A DNA stretch of 64,000 nt from Kudoa neothunni (lineage: Eukaryota; Cnidaria): contig OZ199840.1 of NCBI GenBank assembly GCA_964304625.1, positions 4,340,001 through 4,404,000 on the forward strand. The letters run 5' to 3'. Below are positions 12,544 to 25,582 of the stretch, piece after piece. Below the pieces are notes generated by a model that was not told the DNA's origin, ran no database searches, and saw nothing but the letters and a program-made list of their open reading frames with translations. How positions within the stretch are numbered: position 1 is the first letter of the stretch; each line of letters begins with the position of its first letter. The translations under genes were made by a program, and so were the position numbers.

Positions 12544-12934
12544 TTGGCAGCGCGCGCAGTGTAGTTGATGCAATATTGCAAATATGGTTGTCAGATTGAC
12601 GAAAAAAATTCAATAGAATTAATTCGAAATAGAAATTTAACATGAAATATTCAGATACTACGGGTGCGTTATTCAAAAAATATGAATCTAATATCAAGTT
12701 AATATTTTAAAAATTTTCGTGAAAATAATGACTATATAAAAATATTTAATTGTAGTTTTATATTTGTTTTAAATTTCAATAGTTAATCTAAATTTCGAGA
12801 CTGAGTTGATCATCCGAAGTTTGTCAAAAAATAACTAAAACTATGTCTACTGATTATATAAACTAGCGGGAGCTTTTTAACTTAGGCCTAGGTCGGGAAA
12901 GTCTACATTGAAAAATCTCTTTAACTTTTTCATG

Positions 12935-13440
12935 CAAAAATTTTTGGTTGTTGTTTGAGGATAATATATTATGTAAAATTGTTTAGTTAGAACGGTTTCA
13001 AAAGTTAAAATGCTCAAAAAAATTTGTTAGCCATTTTAATCAAATTTCAGGAAAAATGGAAATTAAATAAAAGTTCCATTCATACGTATCATAACCACGT
13101 AAAAATTTTACATTGCCTCTAAAATGCTTTGAAATTTTTTTTTATTTAATTTGCGAACAACGGCCTGATTAGTCAATTTAGTTACGTCGATCAATTTGTT
13201 TTGTGGGTGCGCGACAATTTTAATGCCAACTTCTAATTTTCAAATCTAGTCTATTTCTAAGCACATTTAGAACCGATGATTTAAAAAAAAAGGTACAACA
13301 GATTGAGCTTTGGTATATAAATTTTTTTTACTTGAAATAGGCCCATTATATAATTATAAATAAGGAGAACAATGATTTATTTGATTATAAACAACAAAAA
13401 TCCCCGCATAACTTTTAAAATTAATTTCTCAATTTTAAAA
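12935..13440 (+). repeat. Dispersed repeat, copy 1
   Basis: Roughly 500 bp that align by eye with 59390-59850 in the same orientation. Shared blocks include AAAAGTTAAAATG, a TATCATAACC segment, TACGTCAATCAATTT-like text, and GGCACAACAGATTGAG versus GGTACAACAGATTGAG. Divergence is substantial, so it is old. No coding capacity is visible and I cannot assign a family. Confidence 0.6.
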
Positions 13441-13683
13441 TATATATATATATATAGTTTGAAACTATAGAAAATTATGTTTTAGAAAAAAGTACTAGGC
13501 TATTGCTACGGGAGGGGATACGATTTCGAATCCAAAATTTCATTTAAAATTTGAAATACACCTTTATAATTAATAATTTTTACCCTACCATAATTAGCAT
13601 TTTAATAGAAATTTTGAACTATGGAAATTTTTAACATTGTGGCTATAATTTTTGTGTTTTGTTTTGTTATAAATAATAGAATA

Positions 13684-13753
13684 CAGTCGGCAACAGATTT
13701 TACGTATTTTTCCCCCAGTCCCATGAGGATTACGTAAAATCGGTTACCCACTG
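13684..13753. mobile_element. 70-bp mini-MITE, pogo type
   Basis: A tiny element bounded by TA on both sides. The two 23-bp ends are inverted copies matching at 20 of 23 positions, starting CAGTCGGCAACAGATTTTAC on the left and CAGTGGGTAACCGATTTTAC on the right (read inward). Almost the whole element is inverted repeat, with a spacer of about 24 bases, so it would fold into a hairpin. Confidence 0.7.
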
Positions 13754-14580
13754 TAATCTCATTTCAGTTTATTACATAACCTTACATTTAGCCAAAGTAA
13801 CTGATAATATATTTTTCTAATTTTTTTTATTTCTTTATAGAATTATGTTATAATTAATATAAATTATTGCATTATTAAAAGTTATTTGTACTTTTCAAAT
13901 TTTTATAACTTGACAGTAGATCCATTGAAAAAAATTTAATACAAATGATTTGCTTAACATATCTGGTTATATGAATTCAAATTTGCAGTATCATTATTTT
14001 GATATTGATCGATTTTTATTTAATTTAATATCAATAGGATAGAGATTAACAATATAAATTAAATATAATTATAAAAAAATTATAAATCTAGAATTTTTCC
14101 AACATTATTAATTAAGAACAATACAAAGGAGGGAATCTAAGGTATTTTTTACATTCTTACTTTAAGAAAATCCGAAAGTTTCATACAATAATAAATTTAA
14201 CCTTAACTAATCAATTAATATAATTTATATTATTTTAAATCATAAATTGAAAAAAATGACAAATTTTGGTATGTATTAAAAGGAGATTATTTTCATTACC
14301 CGTTATTTGTTCAGTATGAGAAAGTGAACGTGGTCTGTTCTTCTCGCTAATTTATTTTGGATAAAAATTCATCTGATAACATCAAACAAGCCGTTAAGAG
14401 GATTTCAATATTATTTTAAATAATAATATTTTCCTGACTATATATACGATCATTAATTATTGAACATGTGACTAAAGTTATTCAGATTCTATACATTCAA
14501 TAGTTACTCGCATAAACCCTTTAATATAGATTAATAGCCGTAAGCCAACTAATTATTTCGTATGTTCATAATATCTACAA
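13754..14580. other. AT-rich intergenic sequence before the modular receptor gene
   Basis: No exon recognised. It directly precedes the start codon of the FN3-like receptor and probably contains its promoter. Confidence 0.4.
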
Positions 14581-17500
14581 ATGGTATTATTTTCAGTGAA
14601 ATCGAAGCACGGTTCATTATTTTGCTTGCTGATTTTTGCACGTGATTTCTTTTGATAAAAATTATTTTTCATGTTTATTACTAGTGTTGGATAAGTATGT
14701 CCCAACGCAGGATAATGATAATAATATAATGAAATTACATTTTTCAAAAACTAATGATAATAAATACGTTGTTTCTCTTTCTGGTTATCACATTCAAAAT
14801 AGTAACAAGAAATGTGCTCTACAATATTACGATAGCACGGCATCGTCATTTGATCATATACCAAGTTGCACTAGTGATATAAGAGATGCCAATGCCGAAG
14901 TTGATTCCACTTCAAAAAAAATGCATCTACGATTGTAAAAAAGTTGAATTAAAATTCAGTAGGGCAGAATTGGAGAAAATTAAATACCTTAGATGGTGTC
15001 AAGGAAAGGACGAAAATGAGGTAAAAAATTGTCCCATAAAAAGAGTTTATAAGACAAAAGGTAATTTAATTATGTCACTATTATATAAATAATATTACTA
15101 GATATTTATCTTCAAACTTTACTGGGCGTAAAAAAAATAAATAATCAATTTGACGTTTCCATTAAGAGTAAAATTGACAAAGGCTACAAAGTGAAAGCTG
15201 ACCATCTTCAGGAATTCGACGAGAATGCAGATGACGACTTTTATACAGATAAATCAATTCAGCTTAAAACGAAATCATATCAACCAAAATACATTGTTGA
15301 ATTCAATGATAATTTACCCGAAATATTTCTGAATCCCAAAAAACCTGATGAGGATTGGTTTATTGCAACTGGATCAAAATTAACCTCTGCTAATAAACAT
15401 TATTTCACAATAACCCTCCAAAATCCCGAACCGTCCAAGTTGTGTTACTTTGGTATCAAAGATATTAACGACTCACACTTTTCTTCTTATTGCTCTATAA
15501 GGAATAAAGCTGGTCCGTGTCTTCAACCTTGTTACAAGGCGACATTGCTGCATGATAATAATTTGAAATTCGCTCAAGTCCTTGTAAAATCAGTCGGAGG
15601 AATAAGCTCAAAGGAATTTATTCAAACTGTTATATGTATTGCTTAATTATCCTGTATTTTTCATAAAATTTTATAGTTCGAAACGAACAACCTGCTGACG
15701 CTTTTTCGAATAAACAACAAAATCAAGTTACGATTAATCTATCAGGTTTAAATAAAAATGAAGGTACAGGAGAAGCTACAAGAAGCGAAGCACAAATCAG
15801 AGAAGTAACATTAATAAAGAAGTTTATGGGAACTGAAAGTATCGGGGATGCGGCTGCATGCACAGACAGTTGCGCTGATTTCAGTTCAATAACTATAACA
15901 AGACTTGAACCACTTACTGAATACATTTTGAAAGTGAAAATAACAGGTCTAACAACCGTAGATTCCCCCGAAGTGAATCATTATCATCGGTATTTTTATT
16001 TCAAAACTAAAGGTAAAACGATTATTAAGAATATATTTAAATGTTGAATAGGGACTAATTTTAATAATGATATCAAAATTACACCAATCGCTGTAGCCGA
16101 TATAAACACTCAATTAAGTGTAACTCCGCCCAGGCTTTTCCCCTCTGGATCTGATAACGATAACAAAGCAAAATGTGAATTATATTATTCTGTAGGAAAT
16201 GAGAAATCCAAATTCCCTGCCACATGCAACAAAAAAAATAACGCTGTTTTTTGTTCAGGTATCTGTAATAGTGCATTTACCATTATAAACCTGGATCCTA
16301 AAACAACCTACAAAATAACTATTTGCTCCAAAGGTTACACATGTGCTGAGAGCGACTCCGTATCGAGTAATTTTTATTAAAGTGCAATGTTTTCGAATAT
16401 AAATAGCTAGCGGAATTACTGTTATATCTAAATCATTGCAACCTTCTGAACAAACGACAACAGTCACAATGTCTGCTTCTACAAATGAAAGTCTTGGGAG
16501 TTCTTGGCGTTATACTCTCTTGGAAAAAGATTCCAAGGAAATTATTGTAGATTGTTTGAATATCGAATGTACTCCTGGAGTACAAACAAATGGCGGATCA
16601 ACGAAATTAGAAATTCCATGGTCTATTATTGATCCAGAAGTTGTATACGAACTAGTCATGATAAATATAGATCATGCAAACCCAGTGAAATTGGAAATAA
16701 CAAGTTATTAAATAATAATTTAGCGTTAAATATATTTAATTAGGGTTCGCTGAAGAAGGGACGGACGAAATGATTTTAACATATGATAAAACACAACGGA
16801 AATATAAGGTGAAATTTAAAGGTGATTTATTGCAGAAAAATAATAAACAATGCATAACTAAGAAGTCTAACGATAAGCTAACTGCTTACGTCAGTGCTAG
16901 TTATAGTGATTCACATATCCAAAATGATTGCGGCCAACTTGGCACAAATGTTAATATTGACCTTAGTAGTGGGCACAAATTGAATTATATTTCAGTCTCA
17001 TATTCGGACACAAAAAATCCTCCCTCTGATAAATCAGCTATTAGCTTATCAATTATAGCTAAAGCAACTCTCGAGAAAACGCCATATGGTGCTTACGTAA
17101 ATGAAGCCAAGACTTATCTTTCTAAATCCTCCGTAGCGGGGTTAGGAGAACTGTCAGATAAAAACTCTCTTGATACAGCTGAGAAAAAACTAGCTAAACC
17201 TGCTGAATCCCAAAGAAATCCAGAAGAAGGAGAAAAGCCTAGTGCGGATAGCCATGGATCAGAAAAAGATGAGGATAGGAGAGATGTTAATAACTCGAAA
17301 GAACAAAAGAAACTTGCGCCATCATCACAACCTATCGAGTTCACTACAGGAAAGGTCTTTTCATATTATATAGGTAACTCTATTTTGACAAATTAATATA
17401 ATGATGGTGTTAAGATTTTTTCGAAGAATTAACGCATATAGCAACATTGCAAGATGATCAAATTAAATTAGATGTTAACAAATGTTCTTTAAATTGTGAT

Positions 17501-20500
17501 CGATACAAAGATAAAGAGAAGCAAAGTTCAATCTCCGGAACTACATCTGGGTCACCTTGTACAAATGATAGTTACTCAATTCAATTTGACGAATTTGTTG
17601 AAGATTATTACATAAGTTGTCCAAAATATTTCGACTTTCACTATTTCTATGACAATACATTTATTAAAACCAACGCACCTGTTTTCAGTAGATTTTATTA
17701 TGAATTAGCGATAAATGATGAAAGTAGGAAACTGAGCATTAAATTAGTCAACAAAGAGCCTTCTAAAATGTGCACATTTGAATGGATTGACGCTACTAGC
17801 TCAACATCTAATAGATTTTTCTCAAATACTTGCGCCAATAATGCGAACTGCCTTTTCAGTTTATGTGGTAACGTTACGTTTGGAAATATTCCAACAGAAG
17901 TGAAAGCAATAAAAATACGTGTACACAAATTAGGGATGGAGCCTACTGTTGGCTATCAAAATAATATTTATATATGTAATAATTTAAATTATATGCAATA
18001 TAACTATATACTCTAGTGAAACATGGCAATGATATTTCTGTTACCACATCCGACGATAAAATCAGAGTTGATATTGGCAATAAAAATAAGGATGATGATG
18101 GTAATGTGGTAAATAATGTTTCTCCTGTAGCTTGTGAATTGAAGTCATGGAATACATATGCCCCATTAATTAGCGAAACTGGAAGGAAAAGTGTCAACGA
18201 CCTTAATACTTGCAGCATTGGAGAAATGAGTATTTCACCAAGTCCAACTCATTTGACAAACGATATTATGATAACAATAAAAGATATACCATATTATTCA
18301 CCAAGAAAATACTTTTATCATAAAACTGGTAGGTTGTTTAATTATAAGCGAATTATTTTACCTATGTAGATCAAACAACTGCTCTTTCGGATGGGTCGAT
18401 ATCGGTTTCTGTAACAACAAGCGGATTCATACTTACTCCAAATCCTAACGCTTCAACAAACACATGTTCAATTTATGTTAGAGAAAAAAATAAATTATAT
18501 TATTATCCAGCTATTTGCACAGAACAAGAATTGTGTGTAAATAAGTGTAACTCGCGATTTACTGTAACTGGGTTGTACTCTGGTGACACCTATGATATTA
18601 AGATTGTACCTAGTGGCAGTTACAGTGTCTATACTGTTAAAGATCAGAACACAAGTAACCACATTGTAATTAAAGGTTAACGAATAATTATAATTAGCTG
18701 GTAAAATAATTCAATTCAAAATTTCGCCTGATTCAACAAGAAATAACCTTAAAATAATACCGATAGAAAGTATCAATAATGATAGCTCTACTAACTGTTA
18801 TTATCAGTTTTATATGTATAAAGGAGGACGCAGTAATAATTATATTAATTAATTCTTTAATTTATTATTTAGCTTCACCAACAAAGATACAACAATCTTG
18901 CGTTGACTGTGAGGATTCAACTAATAATCTTAAAAAATGCAATAATATTCAGTTTGGTTCAAACTTATATAATAAAAAAACATAATTACAGATTAATGAT
19001 ATATGTAAAAGGCCAATCTCCCCCATTTAAATTAGAAATTCCAGGTGAGACAAATACAAATAATTTGTGTAATATTATGAATAGCCTTTTCTCGACAAGG
19101 GAGATTACATCAAAAGTTTGAAAAAAAAGTTAATGAAGATATTGGTAAATTTTATATTTCATTATCAGAATTTCCGAGAGAGGATAAGTGTGCCCTAAAA
19201 CTATCCAATTTTGAATATCTCAGTGATTTTGTTATGCCAAGTTGCACGTCTCCTATTGAACCTAACTCCTGCCTAATTGACTGCACCTCTACAAATGTTG
19301 AAATTGGACATATTAATTCAAAAATTTACCGTTATGTATCGGTATGTTATGGTAAAGACGAAAAGGAGGCAAAATCCTGTAAAAAAGCTAGAGTTTTTCC
19401 AATTAAAATGGGTAATAAAATCAATTGTATTATTTATTTTACATTACAATAAATTTTGAAATATTTTTTGCATAATCAATATAGTTGATAAATTAAAATT
19501 TAACGTTTTTAGATTACAATCAAAAACATACTTACTCTATCACTCACACTGATGATAAAGTTACTTTTTCCTACAAGACAACCTCAAAAACAGAATGGAT
19601 GGTGTATGCTGACGAACTCGTAGACACATATGACAATACAGAAATAAAGAAATTAGATGTAACCAGTTGCTCAGATAATATTCAAACACAATCCGCCAGT
19701 TTCTTAGTTGACAGACACATGAGTTATTACAAAATTAACTCAACACTTATGTGGCCAGGAATTTACTATTTCACGAATACCACCTTATTGAATAGCACTA
19801 TTCCTCTAAGATCAGAGATTATTTATTCTGTTTCAGCTGTTGAAAATAACAATAATAAATTGAAAATTAAATTTTCTCCTGGCCCATATAATGACGAAAT
19901 GTGTCGAATCACTATATTTCAAGTGGATTCTGCTGGTACAGATCAAACTGACAACGTTTTGAACGTCTGTCAGAATAAAGAGGACGGTTTCTATCAACTT
20001 TGTCGAGATTCTATTATTAACTTCACAGGAGACCATCAAAATGTTGGTGTGATTGTTAAAAGAAGATTTGATTCAACTGGTTTCAAACAATACTTTAGAA
20101 GTAATTGACATTCAGAAATATAAATATAATTTTTTTAGGAAACGATATTGACTTTAATCTTACAGACATATCGAGCAATGGTGTCAAACTTACTGGGCTA
20201 AACAAATACAAAGAAATTAAAAATGGAAATGATCCAGAATGCACAATTAAGATTTTTAAAACAAATACTATATCTGCTGAAGTCAGCTCCAGATGTAATA
20301 ATGATGAATGTAACAAAAATTGTGATGAGTCATATTCGATTACCGGCCTTTCAGCTGGTACGAGTTATATAATTACAATAACAGTTACAAACCTTGGTGT
20401 GAAGAGTTATATCAAGAAAACTTCCTTTAGAACAAGTAAATTTAGCTAACAATCATTATAAAGTGTCTTTAGCTGATGGAGAAAAGTTAACAGATTCAAT

Positions 20501-21660
20501 TTCTCCAAGTACTATTATAGCGGGTACTGCTACTGTTACCCCTTTCCAAGCACACAATTTGCTCCAATTATGTCGAATTTATCTCGTGAAAAAGAATGGT
20601 TCAAATGTCAAATTTATGGCTTCTTGTGAAGGAATGGGAGCCTGTGAAAATAAATGTGACAGTCCATTTAAAATTGTTAACCTAGAATTGGGATCAACAT
20701 ATAATGTTACTGTGGAGCCATCTGATGGAAAAAAATTAAGAACATTCGATGTTACTACCAGTAATAAACTTTGGATTTTAATATTATCAAATGGTTAATA
20801 GTTAATGTCGATACATCGGTTACATACACATCTTATGGTGATAGTGGTATAGCAATTAATGTATTGTTTAATGGTAAAGCGAGTATTTCGAAATGTCCGT
20901 TTATGTTGCACGAAAAAACAGATGATGACAAACAAAAACCAATAGTTTTTTGGTGTAACGACGAAGAAGAATGTTCATCAAATGGTTGCTCTATCGGCAT
21001 CTACGGCTTATCCAGGGAAAAAAATTATAGGTTTAGTGTGAAAGTAAAGGATTTTTCGAAATATAAAATTCACGATATTCCATGTAATTTAACATTAATA
21101 TTTACCTTATTATTTCATGTTAACTAATTTTATTATGTAACATAAAGACTCAAACATATCACAACACTCGGGGTAAGAAAATAGTTTTATATTTTATGAT
21201 TTAATTAATCATTTTAGTAATTTTTTATGGATTATTTTGAATCTAAAATACTGGTAGAAGAGCAAAATATACGAAGTGAATATACCAATATTGACGTAGG
21301 TGATATCTTTCAAAAAGCGATTGTAAAGATTGCAAAAGGGTACATTGCCTACTCTCTAACTTGTTTGATATGTTTTTAGTAAAATTATGATAATACGCTG
21401 TGTTAAAAATGTGTAGATAGTAAAAAGAAGCACGAATATGCGGCCGCCAAGAACAGTCATTCGTATTTTTAAATAAAATTTTAATATTTTATAATTTAAT
21501 TTAGCTCTGTTGGCATATACATGTAAAGAATTCGTTTTTGTGTTTATAAATCATTTCGTCTAGTTTATACGCAATGATGCCAATCGTAGGATCATTGCTA
21601 GTAATGATAGGTTTGGTCGTGCTCCGAAGAAAGTCCAAAGATGTTGCATACGATTTATAA
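14581..21660 (+). CDS. Large type I membrane protein of ~15 cysteine-bearing FN3-like modules
   Basis: Exon 1 (14581-14641) starts at an ATG and encodes a signal peptide with hydrophobic core SLFCLLIFALL. About fifteen modules of 80-110 residues follow, mostly one per exon. Each has beta-strand text, then a cysteine pattern C-x(15-30)-C-x(4-10)-C-x(2-4)-C, then a FN3-like ending such as FTIINLDPKTTYKITI, FTVTGLYSGDTYDIKI or YSITGLSAGTSYIITI. Introns are 37-60 nt and almost all in phase 1. A Lys/Glu/Ser-rich linker (about 17100-17340) breaks the series once. The last exons encode a transmembrane helix (MMPIVGSLLVMIGLVVL) and a short basic tail RRKSKDVAYDL, stop at 21658-21660. Exon joining near 21050-21420 is uncertain. 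One frame break occurs in an A8 run (14914-14921). A surface adhesion or receptor role is inferred from architecture; I do not recognise a named family. Confidence 0.8.
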
Positions 21661-24202
21661 GAATATTATAGCAACAATTTATCATTAGAATACGATTTAT
21701 TAACATTATTGATAACATATGTATTCCATAAGCTTTCTAAATAATTAGAAATTAACTCTATCAAATGCATATAAAAGAATGATTCTTATTAATAAATACA
21801 TAAAAATTATTAGATAGGTTCATTCTATTCCTAGAAAGTTTTTGATAAATCTTAAGTAAGATAATTTTAATACGGTGTACTGTACTAATTACCATGTTAT
21901 TAAAAATGTGTAGTTAAAATGGAAGTTTTAAATTATGAACATACATAATTCTCAGTTATATGTTAATCGTTAATGTAGAATTGTGGATGGATTTTATTTA
22001 CGAATATAAAAGATAGGCATTGGCTATTGCAACGGATAGAAATATCTATCAAAATAATACTTATATCAAACTTTAAAATTTAAAAATACATATAATAATA
22101 AATTAGCTATTAATAAATAAATTGGTGACTTTTTATTCTTAAATCAGTAAATTATACATGATTGAAGCCGTAATTTTTTAAAGCATTTATATCTATGTTA
22201 GATTTTTAACAGCGATTATGAATTTTGTAATGTTTATAATAAACTACCTGGAACATTTTTTCTACCGAGAGAGTTAGCGCGAAAGTTTAAAATATTTTAA
22301 AAAGACATATAAGTACATCTAATGTTATTTGGTATCGCTCAATAAACCGTTCTTTCACAAGGTAAGCACGAGTTGATTACATTGGGAATGAAAACTATTA
22401 GAATATAATATTTATGATTTCACGTACTTTTCTACTTTAAAAGACGTTTATAAATTCTTATTTATATATTAAAATTTGTATAAATTAATTTTAATACGGC
22501 CCACACTAGACATTAGAATTAGGGTGTCTGTTTGGCCCGTCACTCAAAAAAGTTACTGACCCCTAGTTTGAATGTTCTTTGGTGATTTCTTATTGCTGTC
22601 GCTAACCATTAGACAACAAGGTATCCAAAAACCTCTCGAACAATAAAAAATATATTAACTTGGGAACCTGCTTTCATCATTTTTTATGCCAAGATCAGTC
22701 CCATATCAAACTTTCAAATAATAAATATAAAAAAAAAGATTGTACGTATGCATTACATAGTGTTTATATTTAGCCCAGATATTCCTGAAGCGCTCTTCAA
22801 TTTGATTTAGATCCGTGTCATGCTAGCGCATTTCACATAGAGTTTACCACAACAAAAATACTACCATATGTCGCAATTATTTACATTGTGCATATATGCT
22901 CTTTTCTCGAAGTCGGAAATCGAGTATATTTTAAGTTTATTTTCCCCGAAGTTGTGTGAGACATTATAACCTACTCTTCTGAATTCCTTGAGTCAATTAA
23001 AAATAACAACAAGTTTCCCCAATAGTTAAGTTGACGTTACTTTAATTATGCATCTTTTGAATTTGGATGTTCATCGATATTGGAAAATATTTTTAAGAGA
23101 GTAGGCAACCTTATATCGACTCTCTCTGAATTTACATCTATCACCAAATCCACATATGTGAATATTTCTTGTTTCCCCGAATTTTGATGGTAGGACAGTG
23201 AAATTTTCCATTCATCGCTTAAATTTTTTTTACTGGCCAGGTAATATAATAAGTTCTTGTATTCAGCTTCGAACAGAAGCTAAAAGTTTATATCTTGTGT
23301 TTAGGCTGAGTCCATGTGAATAAGCTCTAGTGTTTTTATTGGGATAGAATAAGGGTACAGAATTTTGAAAGTTATGTCTTGAATTAGGAGCACGTTTGAA
23401 TTGTATTCCATCTAATTTGTTGCCACTTATTTTATTGGTTGAATAATGAATAAATGGTTAATGAAATATTCTGTAACACAATGTGTGCATCTGGTGATAT
23501 ACGAATGAAATTGTCTTACCGACCAAGTCAATTTTAAAATGTTATCTGAGTAGCATCATTCGGACCTTTTTACAGTTGTATAAAGTAATAAATTGTTTGT
23601 TTAATTTGAGGTAGTTATTCTTTACTTCAAATATATTCATTAATGCTGAGACGCTGTACTGGAAAAAAAGTCTGATTTAGTAACTTCCAAAAATATCCAT
23701 AATAAATAAACAACTGTTTAGAATTAAATCATATATTCCAACATAAATCACTTCAGGAAGATTCTAGCGTCGTCTTTCTATTTTAATCAAGTCGTCTCGT
23801 GTATTCATCACGAATGGTGGTTTGAAACTCTGTTTTTAATAACAAACTCAAAAACATAATAATATTGTTAATGAAGTAGTGAACTATTATTGGCGACACA
23901 ATTTTCATAATTCCATATGTTTCACTCTCAGTCCTTATCAATTCAATATAATCATAGGGTCGGGAAATTCTTGCTCAGTATTTATTTGTTGCACAGCTCA
24001 TTTAACTTATGTTGTATGTTTGGATTATTAACAGACAAACATATTATAACTAATAACTACAAATAATTGAATGAAATATTTAAAATCTATGACAAATAGC
24101 AAACTAGACTTCCAATTGCATATTTTTTCTTTCAAGTGCAAAAATAATTATATTTTAAACCAAAAAAAACACAGCACGTTTATTAGAAAAATGTGTTAGA
24201 TT
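21661..24202. other. Non-coding AT-rich region
   Basis: No gene recognised over 2.5 kb. The only structured item I see is the hAT-like end near 22530-22562. Confidence 0.5.
22495..22562 (-). repeat. hAT-like element end (fossil)
   Basis: Read on the minus strand from 22555, CTAGGGGTCAGTAACTTTTT followed by GAGTGACGGGCC strongly resembles the terminal repeats of non-autonomous hAT elements (CAGGGGTCAGCAAC...GGGCC). The element would extend leftward. I did not find the opposite end, so it is treated as a remnant. A similar end occurs near 60310-60341. Confidence 0.45.
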
Positions 24203-24650
24203 TTATTTCTTATTATCTTCATCCGTTGGTGGCAATTTTAAACCTACAGTTGCGGCTGCTTCTTCAACACTTTTTTCACCTTTGTTGCTATATTTTTCTA
24301 TCAGTTGCTAAGAAATTAATGAGATTATTTTTATTTTTTTGAAATAATAAAGAACAAGTAAATAATAAATTGAGTATCAGTAAATTAATTAATTTCCATA
24401 ATACTTTTATTTTGTTGTCACTTTTCAATTTTTTGTTGTAACAACTCATTATGTCATCCAGGTTTGAGTTGAGAAAAGGGCGGGAAAGCTTATTTTTAGT
24501 TGAATCTTTTAATACACTCTCCAACTTAGACTGAGAGGGAAGGGGGATTTCCTTTGATATGTATTTCTAAATTATAAAATACTAATTATAGTAAATCAAC
24601 GAATAAATCACAGCGAAAAGTGAATATAATTGTTTCATATGTTCAGCCAT
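24203..24650 (-). CDS. Small three-exon protein of about 100 residues, unrecognised
   Basis: ATG at 24650 followed by MAEHMKQLYSLFA, a 45-nt intron, an exon containing YISKEIPLPSQSKLESVL and DDIMSCYNKKLKSDNKIK, a second intron of about 90 nt, and a last exon QLIEKYSNKGEKSVEEAAAT ending PPTDEDNKK and a TAA at 24203. Both junctions are GT-AG and keep frame. The protein is hydrophilic, Lys-rich and probably helical, with no signal peptide or membrane segment. I cannot assign a family. A CGCATGCGCG palindrome lies about 200 bp upstream at 24855-24864. Confidence 0.6.
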
Positions 24651-25578
24651 GGCGTCCGAAACTCGACAAATACGATTGTGCGTTAAAGAATGAATTCAAA
24701 TTCTTCTGCAAAAATAGATTGATCAATTTACTATAATGTCTATACTCAAAGTGTATTTAAAATTAAAATTTAGTTGTTCATTTATTCAATGGTAAATATC
24801 TAAAAAATCTCACCCCTTTGAAGAAATGATTAAAACGCACCCGTTATGAAAACTCGCATGCGCGTGGCATCTAACTGTGAACAACAACTATAGCGAATAG
24901 GGGTTTTTATATGACAAAGCCATTTTGATAAAAATACGATGTCGAAGTGAAGAATATTTCATATAATTTTTTGTGAAAAATTTCACAAAAGATTGTGTAA
25001 CATATTGGAGATGATTTAGGAAATACATATGTTAATAAGTTACAAGTCCTGTCGAAAATATTTTTAAAAAATCTAGAAAACAAAATAACATAACCATAAG
25101 TTATTTTATTTATAAATCAATAAAAAAATTAAACAATTATGTAAAATTCATGGCTGAAAATATTCATTATCCAACCTCCAAAATCCCCTCAACAAAACCC
25201 ACTCAAAACAAAATAAGTGAAATTTGTATAAATAAAATAATATTCTTACAAAATTTCATAACGTTCAGAAAGAAATAATCGTACTCTAAAAATTGGAAAT
25301 TGATTTAAGTAATACAAATCATTGTTACACACAGATAAGAATTTTCATTGTAATATTTTAGGTCTCAGTTAATCAATATAATAATAATAACATTTATCGC
25401 AATTAAGAATATATATGGCATCTGCGTAATTGTGAAAACGTGGGTCACTGTTAATACATTTAATGTGGTTCCTAAAGAATTTGATCAAGCATACGTGATC
25501 GATGGAACAAATTGGTCAGAATTTCCAATTTAATTCTATTCTCAATGAGTTGTAAATTATGAACAAGTTTTATCGATT
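24651..25578. other. AT-rich intergenic sequence
   Basis: Upstream of the small gene at 24203-24650. Apart from one GC-rich palindrome at 24855-24864, nothing stands out. Confidence 0.4.
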
Positions 25579-25582
25579 TTAA

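Noticed and set aside
18885-19045. A frame break at an A7 run in the modular receptor
   Set aside because: A 40-nt GT-AG intron covering the run keeps the frame, so no error is needed here.
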